From NCBI RefSeq assembly GCF_014306625.1, contig NZ_JACRYL010000015.1, positions 64,705 to 128,704 of the forward strand: a stretch of 64,000 nt of DNA, in the 5' to 3' direction. The position numbers were made by a program, and so were the translations under genes. A model generated the notes under the pieces. That model did not search any database. It was not told the DNA's origin and saw nothing but the letters and a program-made list of their open reading frames with translations. This document shows positions 1-6,657 of this stretch, piece after piece. The stretch is from Pedobacter fastidiosus. Lineage in GTDB: Bacteria > Bacteroidota > Bacteroidia > Sphingobacteriales > Sphingobacteriaceae. Position 1 is the first letter of the stretch; each line of letters opens with the position of its first letter.

Positions 1-1436
1 GCCCTACCGAGGACAAAACACTATACAATACAGTTTTTAAAAAGCTTTTAGATATTGGAGATTTCATTGGCGTTAAAGGTTATGTTTTTACAACCCAAAC
101 CGGAGAAATTTCTATTCACGTAACAGAATTTAAAGTTCTTGCTAAATCAATCCGCCCTTTACCAATCGTAAAACGCGATGATGAAGGCAATGTTTATGAT
201 GGATTTACAAATCCTGAGTTGCGTTACAGAATGCGCTATGTAGATTTAACAGTAAATCCAGATTACAAACAAATTTTCATCAAACGAAGCAAGGTAATTA
301 ATACCATGCGTAATTATTTTGATGAGCAAGGTTGGATGGAAGTAGAAACACCAATTTTACAGCCAATCCATGGTGGCGCAGCAGCTCGTCCTTTTGCAAC
401 ACACCACAACACTTTAGATATGCCACTTTATTTGCGTATTGCAAATGAGCTTTATCTAAAAAGATTAATTGTTGCAGGTTTCGATGGCGTTTATGAGTTC
501 GGTAAAATGTTCCGTAACGAAGGTATGGATCGTACTCACAACCCGGAATACACTTCAATGGAAATTTATGTAGCCTATAAAGATTATATCTGGATGATGG
601 CTATGGTTGAAGAATGTTTAGAGAAAGTAGCTATTGCAACAAATGGTTCTGCCGTGGTTAAAGTTGGCGAAAACGAAATTAATTTTGAAGGACCATACGA
701 AAAACTAACCATGTATGAATCTATCCAGAAATATACAGGAATTGATGTTTCTGCAATGACGGAAGATGAACTTCTTCAAACTTGCGCAACATTAGGTATC
801 GAAACGGACTCTACCATGGGTCGTGGTAAATTAGTTGACGAGATTTTCAGCGATAAAGTAGAAGCGAATTTAATTCAACCTACATTTATTACCGATTATC
901 CAATCGAAATGACTCCGTTGGCAAAAAAACACCGTTCAGCAGAAGGATTAGTAGAGCGTTTTGAAATATTTGTTAATGGCAAGGAAATAGGAAATGCTTA
1001 TTCAGAATTAAACGATCCAATTGACCAAAAAGAGCGTTTCGTAGATCAATTAAAGCTTGCAGATCGTGGCGATGCTGAAGCCATGGCGATGGATGATGAT
1101 TTTATTCGTGCATTAGAATATGGTATGCCCCCAACCTCTGGCTTAGGTTTCGGGATTGATAGGATTGTGATGCTTATGACCAATCAGAGTACTATTCAAG
1201 AAGTTTTGTTCTTCCCGCAAATGCGTCCTGAGAAAAAGAAAATTGAGTTAACCCCTGAAGAAACTGAACTTTATGCATTGGTATCAGAAGGAGAACAATA
1301 TCTTTTAACAGATATTAAAGCGAAACTTGCAGATTGGAGCAACAAAAAATGGGATACCACGCTAAAAGCTTTAACTGGTAAAAACATTTTAAAAGTTGCA
1401 AAAACTGATGATGGTTTATTTCTGTCGCAGAAGTAA
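1..1436 (+). CDS. lysS: Lysine--tRNA ligase, class II (5' end outside window)
   Basis: Charges tRNA-Lys with lysine in the cytoplasm. The reading frame is open from base 3, so the gene starts upstream of the window. The first 60 or so codons are the end of the OB-fold anticodon-binding domain. The class II core follows: motif 1 (RSKVINTMRNYFDEQGW), motif 2 around FRNEGMDRTHNPEYTSMEIY, and motif 3 GLGFGIDRIVML. Most bacterial LysS proteins end soon after FPQMRPE. Here about 70 more residues follow (from KKKIELTPEE to LFLSQK), a tail that I recall from Bacteroidota LysS and whose role I do not know. A strong terminator hairpin lies 54 bases after the stop. Confidence 0.97.
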   Translation, partial: PTEDKTLYNTVFKKLLDIGDFIGVKGYVFTTQTGEISIHVTEFKVLAKSIRPLPIVKRDDEGNVYDGFTNPELRYRMRYVDLTVNPDYKQIFIKRSKVINTMRNYFDEQGWMEVETPILQPIHGGAAARPFATHHNTLDMPLYLRIANELYLKRLIVAGFDGVYEFGKMFRNEGMDRTHNPEYTSMEIYVAYKDYIWMMAMVEECLEKVAIATNGSAVVKVGENEINFEGPYEKLTMYESIQKYTGIDVSAMTEDELLQTCATLGIETDSTMGRGKLVDEIFSDKVEANLIQPTFITDYPIEMTPLAKKHRSAEGLVERFEIFVNGKEIGNAYSELNDPIDQKERFVDQLKLADRGDAEAMAMDDDFIRALEYGMPPTSGLGFGIDRIVMLMTNQSTIQEVLFFPQMRPEKKKIELTPEETELYALVSEGEQYLLTDIKAKLADWSNKKWDTTLKALTGKNILKVAKTDDGLFLSQK

Positions 1437-1490
1437 CTCAATCATTTCCGTAGAAGAAATTTGATTTTAACAAAAAGATAACATAAACTT

Positions 1491-1529
1491 AAAAGGCTTG
1501 CTAGCAATTGTTTAGCAAGCCTTTTCTAT
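1491..1529 (+). terminator. Intrinsic terminator of lysS
   Basis: A 13-bp perfect stem (AAAAGGCTTGCTA at 1491-1503, its complement at 1513-1525) with a 9-base loop, ending in a T-rich tract. It sits directly after lysS. Confidence 0.85.
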
Positions 1530-1553
1530 ATTTACAGCAATCGATAATTTAAA

Positions 1554-1778
1554 ATGATTTGCCCTATGAATATTTCAAGCCTAGAAATTAACGAAAGAGA
1601 ATACTGCATCAAGCTAAGCAAAGATGCTTTTGATTTGTCTCTTGTTCACCAATTAATAAAAAGAATCCAAGCAGAGGCTTTTTTCTTCAAAAGAGCAGAA
1701 GCTCAAGAAGATGATCTTTTAAGCAAACGCTCAAGTAGAGAAGAACTAGAAGGTTTTGATTACTTGGGAGATAAATAA
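1554..1778 (+). CDS. Small uncharacterised protein (74 aa)
   Basis: I do not recognise a family. The protein is soluble, charged and probably helical, with a Glu/Lys/Arg-rich C-terminal half (RAEAQEDDLLSKRSSREELE) and no signal peptide or membrane segment. The start could be the ATG at 1554 or the one at 1566. The gene follows the lysS terminator, so it should have its own promoter. Its size and composition would suit a small regulator or an antitoxin-like protein, but no toxin gene lies beside it, and this is only a guess. Confidence 0.5.
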   Translation: MICPMNISSLEINEREYCIKLSKDAFDLSLVHQLIKRIQAEAFFFKRAEAQEDDLLSKRSSREELEGFDYLGDK

Positions 1779-1792
1779 TAACATGATTCGTC

Positions 1793-1814
1793 ACCCTGAA
1801 TTTATTTCAGGGTC
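1793..1814. repeat. Short intergenic palindrome (CCCTGA...TCAGGG)
   Basis: Inverted repeat of CCCTGA and TCAGGG separated by an AT-rich loop, between the 74-aa gene and the convergent stress-protein gene. The surrounding words (caccctga, tcagggtctc) resemble interspersed intergenic repeats common in Sphingobacteriaceae. It could also act as a weak bidirectional terminator. Confidence 0.45.
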
Positions 1815-1858
1815 TCAATAAGTAAGATGCTGAAATAAATATCATCATGACAAATCAA

Positions 1859-2413
1859 TTAATCTACATCCAAAGTTCCTTCTACAGAATCATCCATCGT
1901 TTTCCCTGTAATTACAGAGGCTGCCATTTTTAAAAATGCCACTGCTGTTCCGTGTTTCGTATCCCAATAATACCCCTCTGATGGAATTACTTTAATCAAA
2001 GTAATATTCGGATCTTCTTTTCCTCCTTGAAACCAAGTTTTAATAAAAGGGCTCCACAGTTCATCAATTTTTGCTTGATCCCTGCTGATTTCTGAAATAC
2101 CATAAATGTTTACGAAACCCGAATGTGCGCCAGCTTGAAACAGCAAATGCGTAAATGGATCAGTTGCAATCTCATCATTCTTATGACTATCCTTCATGCT
2201 CATAAACCAAATATTCCCTTCGTCATCAACCTGCTGAATGGCCATTGGTCTTACAGATAAAGGTATTCCAGTTTTAATGTTAGTGCAAAAGAAACAGCTT
2301 TCTGCTTTTTCAGCTAGTTCTCTTAGTTTTTCAACCGCTTCTTTACCGCCTAAATCCTTAATGTTGTTTTCTTCTTGAGTATTGTTCGTACTTCCTTCTT
2401 GTGATGTTGCCAT
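1859..2413 (-). CDS. Pyridoxamine 5'-phosphate oxidase-like general stress protein
   Basis: A 184-aa cytoplasmic protein of the split-barrel flavin-binding superfamily, of the type called general stress protein 26. After a low-complexity N-terminal tail of about 20 residues, the barrel shows CFFCTNIKTGIPLSVRPM, then NIWFMSMKDSHKNDEIATDP and FVNIYGISEISRD, and ends with the EGYYWDTKHG segment typical of the stress-protein branch. Family members bind FMN or FAD; the substrate is unknown and true PNPOx activity is unlikely. It is a single gene with its own upstream region. Confidence 0.85.
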   Translation of the reverse strand: MATSQEGSTNNTQEENNIKDLGGKEAVEKLRELAEKAESCFFCTNIKTGIPLSVRPMAIQQVDDEGNIWFMSMKDSHKNDEIATDPFTHLLFQAGAHSGFVNIYGISEISRDQAKIDELWSPFIKTWFQGGKEDPNITLIKVIPSEGYYWDTKHGTAVAFLKMAASVITGKTMDDSVEGTLDVD

Positions 2414-2762
2414 AGGTATAAGATTTTCTATAGACTACAATCCTAAAATCGATTTGGTTTTAAACATTTTGAAAAGCAAATTCCTGCGAAGAATAAATGT
2501 TAGTCCTGCTCTCGTTACTATCTTTTTGTAAAAGTTTTTTTTGATATGATATTAAATGCTCCAAAAAGGATAATCACTCCATCAGGTTTAGAAACTCAGG
2601 TTTGTGCTATAAACTCAAAAATTATTACGCCTACAATCTGGGCGAGTTACATTAATATTAAACCCGATGGGAATGGCATCCTTTTGTTTTTCACAAAAGA
2701 TAGAATGTACAGCGGGGCAACAGATCCAATGAAACACTTACCGTTCATTTCCAAATAAAAAA
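2414..2762. other. Gene-poor 350-bp stretch with one doubtful 70-codon ORF
   Basis: The only open frame is 2546-2758 on the plus strand (70 codons). It has no recognisable family, no clear ribosome-binding context and no plus-strand terminator. Its end, GATDPMKHLPF, loosely echoes IATDPFTHLLF in the stress protein just upstream. That could mean a decayed copy, but the match is short and may be chance. The first 130 bases should hold the promoter of the minus-strand stress gene; I see no full consensus promoter there. Confidence 0.3.
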
Positions 2763-2786
2763 AGCCATTTCAATTAAGAAATGGCT
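2757..2786 (-). terminator. Intrinsic terminator of the 179-aa membrane protein gene
   Basis: Read on the minus strand, a 9-bp perfect stem (AGCCATTTC, complement pair at 2763-2771 and 2778-2786) with a 6-base loop is followed by a run of T. It lies 28 bases after the stop codon at 2815. Confidence 0.8.
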
Positions 2787-2814
2787 CGTAATATGCACTG
2801 AATGGCTTAAAATT

Positions 2815-3354
2815 TTATCTATAACGAACTTGTTGTTGTTTGTCCATCATGCCCATTTGATCTTTCATTTGCTTAATCTGATCAGCAAGTAATTTATTTT
2901 TATCTGCCTTTTTAGCTTCAGCAAGATACATTGTCGCTTCGCGTTTATTACGCTTAGCCATTGCAATACCAGCTAAACTCAACTTAGCCAAGGCAACATT
3001 ATGATCCATTTGCATACCCAAAGCCAACGATTTTTTAAAATATTTTTCGCTTTGCATTGGTGCCGTTCTACTTTCTATCAATCCAACCAATAAGTTATAA
3101 TAACCGTGCTGAAGTTTGATCAACTGTGTTTCATAATTGGTAATTCTATTTAAAAACAGCTTTGCCTTAGGCATGTTGTCCTTTCTTAAAAACCATTGTG
3201 CTAAAAGCATGTTCTCATTAAAGAAATAGGTTACAATAATAATTATACCTAAAAGAACCGCAATAATGCCCCAAGGCCAAAATCCGAAAATAAATAAAGC
3301 TACTGCGCCACCCAGTAAAGCAAACCCCGCAATTAATCTGATAATATTTGGCAT
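2815..3354 (-). CDS. Small inner-membrane protein with TPR-like soluble tail
   Basis: A 179-aa protein. Residues 1-45 form two closely spaced membrane helices (IIRLIAGFALLGGAVALFIFG and PWGIIAVLLGIIIIVTYFF). The rest is helical and TPR-like (KAKLFLNRITNYETQLIKL, YFKKSLALGMQMDHNVALAKLSLAGIA) and ends in a Gln/Lys/Met-rich tail. Similar two-helix plus helical-repeat proteins are common in Sphingobacteriaceae and have no assigned function. It is divergent from the thioredoxin-like gene and has its own terminator. Confidence 0.7.
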   Translation of the reverse strand: MPNIIRLIAGFALLGGAVALFIFGFWPWGIIAVLLGIIIIVTYFFNENMLLAQWFLRKDNMPKAKLFLNRITNYETQLIKLQHGYYNLLVGLIESRTAPMQSEKYFKKSLALGMQMDHNVALAKLSLAGIAMAKRNKREATMYLAEAKKADKNKLLADQIKQMKDQMGMMDKQQQVRYR

Positions 3355-3469
3355 AAATTTTAATCTAAATTATTTTTTTTGCAAATATCGTGTTTAAATG
3401 GCAGAAATTAGATTTTAAAACAATAATTTCATTAAAAATTTACAACTCATATAAAATTATCATTTAACT

Positions 3470-3988
3470 ATGAAAATCCTATTCTCCATAACCCTAATCG
3501 TACTTGCTATGAATGTTTCTGCACAAGAAATCAACAAAAAAATCCATGATCAATCTCACAATAAAGACATTTTAATAAATGCCTGTACACGTGAAGGCAT
3601 CATGAATTTTCCTGAGTTTAAGGAAATGTACGACCCAATTTATGCAGCTTACATTCCAGATGCTGCAACCATGATCGAGTTGGAAAAATTAATTAAAAAA
3701 GAAAAAATCAAAATCGTTTTCGGTACCTGGTGCGGTGATAGTAAGGTGAATGTGCCCAACTTTTTTAAAGTACTTGATGCTTTACACTTCAAAGAAAAAA
3801 ATGTTGATATTATTGCTGTAGACGGCACAAAAAAAGCTGAAAACGGAATTATTGATGGTTTAAATATTCAAAGGGTTCCTACTTTTATTATCTACGATAA
3901 AAAAGGCATAGAACTTGGAAGAATTGTTGAAGGCCCCAAAACAACTTTAGAAGGAGACTTGTTAGCTATATTGAAAAAGAAAGCATAG
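3470..3988 (+). CDS. Exported thioredoxin-fold protein with WCGD motif
   Basis: A 172-aa protein with a signal peptide (MKILFSITLIVLAMNVSAQ) and a thioredoxin fold: FGTWCGDSKVNVPNFFKVLD, then cis-Pro in RVPTFIIYDKKGIELGRIVEGP. The usual CxxC is WCGDS, so only one active-site cysteine remains. Proteins of this kind keep the fold but may act as thiol-binding or monothiol proteins rather than as disulfide oxidoreductases. The next gene, ung, starts 2 bases after the stop, so the two are probably co-transcribed, and the downstream hydrolase with them. Confidence 0.82.
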   Translation: MKILFSITLIVLAMNVSAQEINKKIHDQSHNKDILINACTREGIMNFPEFKEMYDPIYAAYIPDAATMIELEKLIKKEKIKIVFGTWCGDSKVNVPNFFKVLDALHFKEKNVDIIAVDGTKKAENGIIDGLNIQRVPTFIIYDKKGIELGRIVEGPKTTLEGDLLAILKKKA

Positions 3989-3990
3989 AT

Positions 3991-4671
3991 ATGTCAGCAG
4001 CATTAGAACCCGGTTGGTTAGCCGTTTTAGATCAAGAGTTTGAAAAAGACTACATGAAAAATTTGAAGTCTTTTTTACAGGAAGAGAAACAGAGCGGTAA
4101 TACTGTTTACCCAAAAGGGGCGGATATTTTTAACGCATTAAATACGACTCCATTTGATGCAGTAAAAGTGGTGATTTTGGGTCAAGATCCTTATCATGGC
4201 ATTGGGCAGGCACACGGTTTGTCTTTCTCCGTACAAAAAGGCGTTGCTACTCCGCCTTCGCTAAAAAATATTTATAAAGAATTAGAAACCGATATAGACG
4301 GTTTCAAAACGCCCAATCATGGTAATTTGATCCATTGGGCAGAACAAGGTGTATTATTATTAAACGCAACCTTAACCGTTCGGGCATCTGAAGCTGGTTC
4401 TCATCAAAACCGTGGATGGGAAATTTTTACTGATGAAATTATAAAAGCACTTTCCGCAAAACGCAAGCACATTGTATTTCTACTTTGGGGCAAGTATGCG
4501 CAACAAAAAGCAACACTTATTGATGAGCAGAAGCATTATGTACTCACCGCGGCACATCCTTCTCCATTTTCTGCTTATAATGGTTTCTTTGGCTCAAAAC
4601 ATTTTTCGAAAGCAAACCAGTTACTGGTGCAAAATAACCTTACACCTATCGACTGGAATTTACTAGGATAA
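3991..4671 (+). CDS. ung: Uracil-DNA glycosylase, family 1
   Basis: Removes uracil from DNA to start base-excision repair. The length (226 aa) is normal for the family. The water-activating motif GQDPYHG is at residues 64-70 (Asp66 catalytic), the uracil-reading strand is LLLNATLTVR, and the minor-groove loop HPSPFSAY is at 189-196. It sits between the thioredoxin-like gene (2-base gap) and an alpha/beta hydrolase whose ATG overlaps its stop (TAATG), a clear case of coupled genes. Confidence 0.97.
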   Translation: MSAALEPGWLAVLDQEFEKDYMKNLKSFLQEEKQSGNTVYPKGADIFNALNTTPFDAVKVVILGQDPYHGIGQAHGLSFSVQKGVATPPSLKNIYKELETDIDGFKTPNHGNLIHWAEQGVLLLNATLTVRASEAGSHQNRGWEIFTDEIIKALSAKRKHIVFLLWGKYAQQKATLIDEQKHYVLTAAHPSPFSAYNGFFGSKHFSKANQLLVQNNLTPIDWNLLG

Positions 4672-5363
4672 TGAACGCTTATTTTATAAGCGGCTTAGGT
4701 GCCGATAAAAGAATATTTTCGAGGTTACGACTTAATGAAAGCATCAATATTATTCACATCAATTGGATAACTCCACTTAAGAATGAATCGCTTAAGGATT
4801 ACGCCGACAGACTGAGTCAAGTTATTGACGTGAATTTACCTTTTGCATTAGTCGGCGTATCTTTTGGAGGAATGATTGCTATAGAAATTTCAAAAATTCT
4901 AAATCCAGTTTCTACCATTATTATTTCTAGTGCTGTTTTTAGCAGTGATTTACCTTTACTTTATCGCCTAGCTGGTAAACTCAATTTAGTTAAATTTATT
5001 CCCGCTTGGTTATTAAAATCCTCCAATAAACTTACACAAAACTTTTTTTTCGGTACTAAAAGTGAAAGTGAAAAAATGCTTTTGGGCAGAATTATTAGCG
5101 ACACCGATCCCACTTTTTTGAAATGGGCAATTGGAAGTATTCTCAGCTGGCGCAACGAAATCAAACCTAAAAACCTGATTCACATCCACGGCACTGCAGA
5201 CAGAATATTGTACTCAAAAAGTGCTCAACCAGATTTTATGATTGAGAACGGAACACACTTTATGGTTTATCAGCAAGCCGATGAAATATCAAAAGTTATT
5301 GACAATGTAGTTTTGAGCGAAAGAGATTGCCACATTCCGTTGATAAATCGGAATTCGCAATGA
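4671..5363 (+). CDS. Alpha/beta-hydrolase family protein
   Basis: A 230-aa soluble hydrolase-fold protein. It starts with the oxyanion-strand type sequence FISGLGADKRIFSRL, has the nucleophile elbow GVSFGG (Ser as nucleophile), and ends with the candidate acid and His: HIHGTADRILY and NGTHFMVYQQADEI. The substrate is not predictable. Its start overlaps the ung stop by one base, so it is translated from the same mRNA. The T-rich pattern and size are like other YqiA-type small hydrolases. Confidence 0.8.
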   Translation: MNAYFISGLGADKRIFSRLRLNESINIIHINWITPLKNESLKDYADRLSQVIDVNLPFALVGVSFGGMIAIEISKILNPVSTIIISSAVFSSDLPLLYRLAGKLNLVKFIPAWLLKSSNKLTQNFFFGTKSESEKMLLGRIISDTDPTFLKWAIGSILSWRNEIKPKNLIHIHGTADRILYSKSAQPDFMIENGTHFMVYQQADEISKVIDNVVLSERDCHIPLINRNSQ

Positions 5364-5374
5364 TGATAGCAGGG

Positions 5375-5393
5375 AAAGCCCCTTTAGGGGTTT
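5375..5393. terminator. GC-rich hairpin between convergent genes
   Basis: AAAGCCCC at 5375-5382 pairs with GGGGTTT at 5387-5393 around a TTTA loop, between the hydrolase stop (5363) and the regulator stop (5398). It likely ends transcription from the left. The AGCCCCTTTAGGGGTTTGGGG word type is also common as a dispersed intergenic sequence in Bacteroidota. Confidence 0.55.
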
Positions 5394-5397
5394 GGGG

Positions 5398-5868
5398 TTA
5401 ATACTCCAAAGGCACAATAGGCTCTTTCTTTGTTGTAGACATTATCATCATCGTTTGGAAAGTTTTCACAACAGAAATTTTACTTATTTTATCCATTATT
5501 AAACGCTCGTAAGCTTTAATATCCTTCACATAAACTTTAAGAAGAAAATCTGCTTGACCCGTTACATGGTGACACTCGGTAATTTCTTTGATTTGATTTA
5601 CTTCATCCAAAAAGATTTGAATCGTATTATTTTTATGGAAATCAAGTTGAATTTGAATAAACGTTTTAATTCCAAGTCCAAGTTTTTCCTCATCTACAAG
5701 GGCATGATAACTTTTAATAAATCCTGCCATTTCAAGTTTACGAACCCGCTCTAATGTTGGAGCCGGAGATAATCCGATTTCTTGAGACAATAAAAGGTTG
5801 GTAATCCGTCCGTTTTCTTGTAAAATTCTTAAAATTTTAAAATCAATTTTATCTAATTCTGATGCCAT
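5398..5868 (-). CDS. Lrp/AsnC family transcriptional regulator
   Basis: A 156-aa DNA-binding regulator. The N-terminal winged-helix region is LDKIDFKILRILQENGRI with recognition helix around LSPAPTLERVRKLEMAGFI. The C-terminal RAM (alpha/beta sandwich) domain follows, with the ligand loop ITECHHVTGQADFLLKVYV. Family members bind amino acids and form dimers to octamers; the effector here is unknown. A TATGTTTG -7-like element lies 25-32 bases upstream of the ATG (5893-5900, minus strand). The gene is divergent from mntR, sharing a 126-bp intergenic region. Confidence 0.92.
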   Translation of the reverse strand: MASELDKIDFKILRILQENGRITNLLLSQEIGLSPAPTLERVRKLEMAGFIKSYHALVDEEKLGLGIKTFIQIQLDFHKNNTIQIFLDEVNQIKEITECHHVTGQADFLLKVYVKDIKAYERLIMDKISKISVVKTFQTMMIMSTTKKEPIVPLEY

Positions 5869-5955
5869 ATAAGTTCAAAGGTATTGAGAACACAAACATA
5901 ACCAAATTATATTCTAAATTTTAACATAATTTATCATATATATTTTAAATAAAAA

Positions 5956-5975
5956 TTTTTAGATTTACCTAAAAA
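5956..5975. promoter_or_regulatory. Candidate MntR operator (20-bp palindrome)
   Basis: TTTTTAG and CTAAAAA arms around a 6-base centre, 19 bases before the mntR ATG. A half-site-like copy, TTAGATAAA, follows at 5981-5989. The TTTAG...CTAAA shape is like DtxR/MntR-family operators, so metal-dependent autoregulation of mntR-mntH is a reasonable inference. Confidence 0.5.
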
Positions 5976-5994
5976 TAAAATTAGATAAACATAA

Positions 5995-6657
5995 ATGCAA
6001 AGTTTTACAGAGGAAAATTATCTCAAGGTTATTTATCACTTGGCAGAAAAAACAGAAACTGTTCAAACCAATGCAATTGCAGAGCAAATTCAAACTAAAC
6101 CTGCCTCTGTTACTGATATGATTAAGAAACTGGCTGATAAAGGACTGGTTGATTATATCAAATATCAAGGCGTTAGTTTAACAGATAAAGGTAGGTCTGC
6201 TGCAATTGATATTGTTCGTAAGCACCGCCTTTGGGAAGTTTTTTTGGTTGATAAACTTAATTTTAAGTGGGATGAAGTGCATGACGTGGCTGAGGAACTA
6301 GAACATATTAAATCCGTCGATTTAATTGAACGGCTAGATGAATTTCTGGGTTTTCCAAAATCAGATCCTCATGGCGATCCTATCCCAGATAAACATGGAA
6401 GATTTGCCAAAACACAGTTTATAAAACTTATAGATTTAAAAGTCGGAGATTCTGGAACAATTACAGGCGTTAGTCAGCACAGCTCTGCATTTTTAAAACA
6501 TTTAGAGAAATTAGGTTTAACCCTTGGCAAACAAATTCAAATTACTGATGTTACGGATTTCGATGGTTCAGTAGAAATTCTTTCGAGCGAGAAGCAGATC
6601 AATATAAGTAGAGAAGTTGCAAAACATATTTTAATAAGCAGTAATGGCAAAATCTGA
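5995..6657 (+). CDS. mntR: Mn/Fe-dependent DtxR/MntR-family repressor
   Basis: A 220-aa metalloregulator. The winged helix-turn-helix at residues 1-65 includes the recognition part KPASVTDMIKKLADKGLVDY. A metal-binding dimerisation domain follows (VRKHRLWEVFLVDKL, DEVHDVAEELEHI, with His/Glu/Asp ligands), then HGDPIPDKHGRF. The C-terminal SH3/FeoA-like domain includes LKVGDSGTITGVSQHS. With metal bound it should repress metal uptake. The stop overlaps the start of the Nramp gene by 14 bases, which supports the identity. A palindrome just upstream may be its own operator. Confidence 0.92.
   Translation: MQSFTEENYLKVIYHLAEKTETVQTNAIAEQIQTKPASVTDMIKKLADKGLVDYIKYQGVSLTDKGRSAAIDIVRKHRLWEVFLVDKLNFKWDEVHDVAEELEHIKSVDLIERLDEFLGFPKSDPHGDPIPDKHGRFAKTQFIKLIDLKVGDSGTITGVSQHSSAFLKHLEKLGLTLGKQIQITDVTDFDGSVEILSSEKQINISREVAKHILISSNGKI

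Noticed and set aside
2546..2758. 70-codon plus-strand frame as a gene
   Set aside because: No family, no matching promoter or terminator on the plus strand, and the only similarity is a short GATDPMKHLPF match to the neighbouring protein. Mentioned only as a possible remnant.
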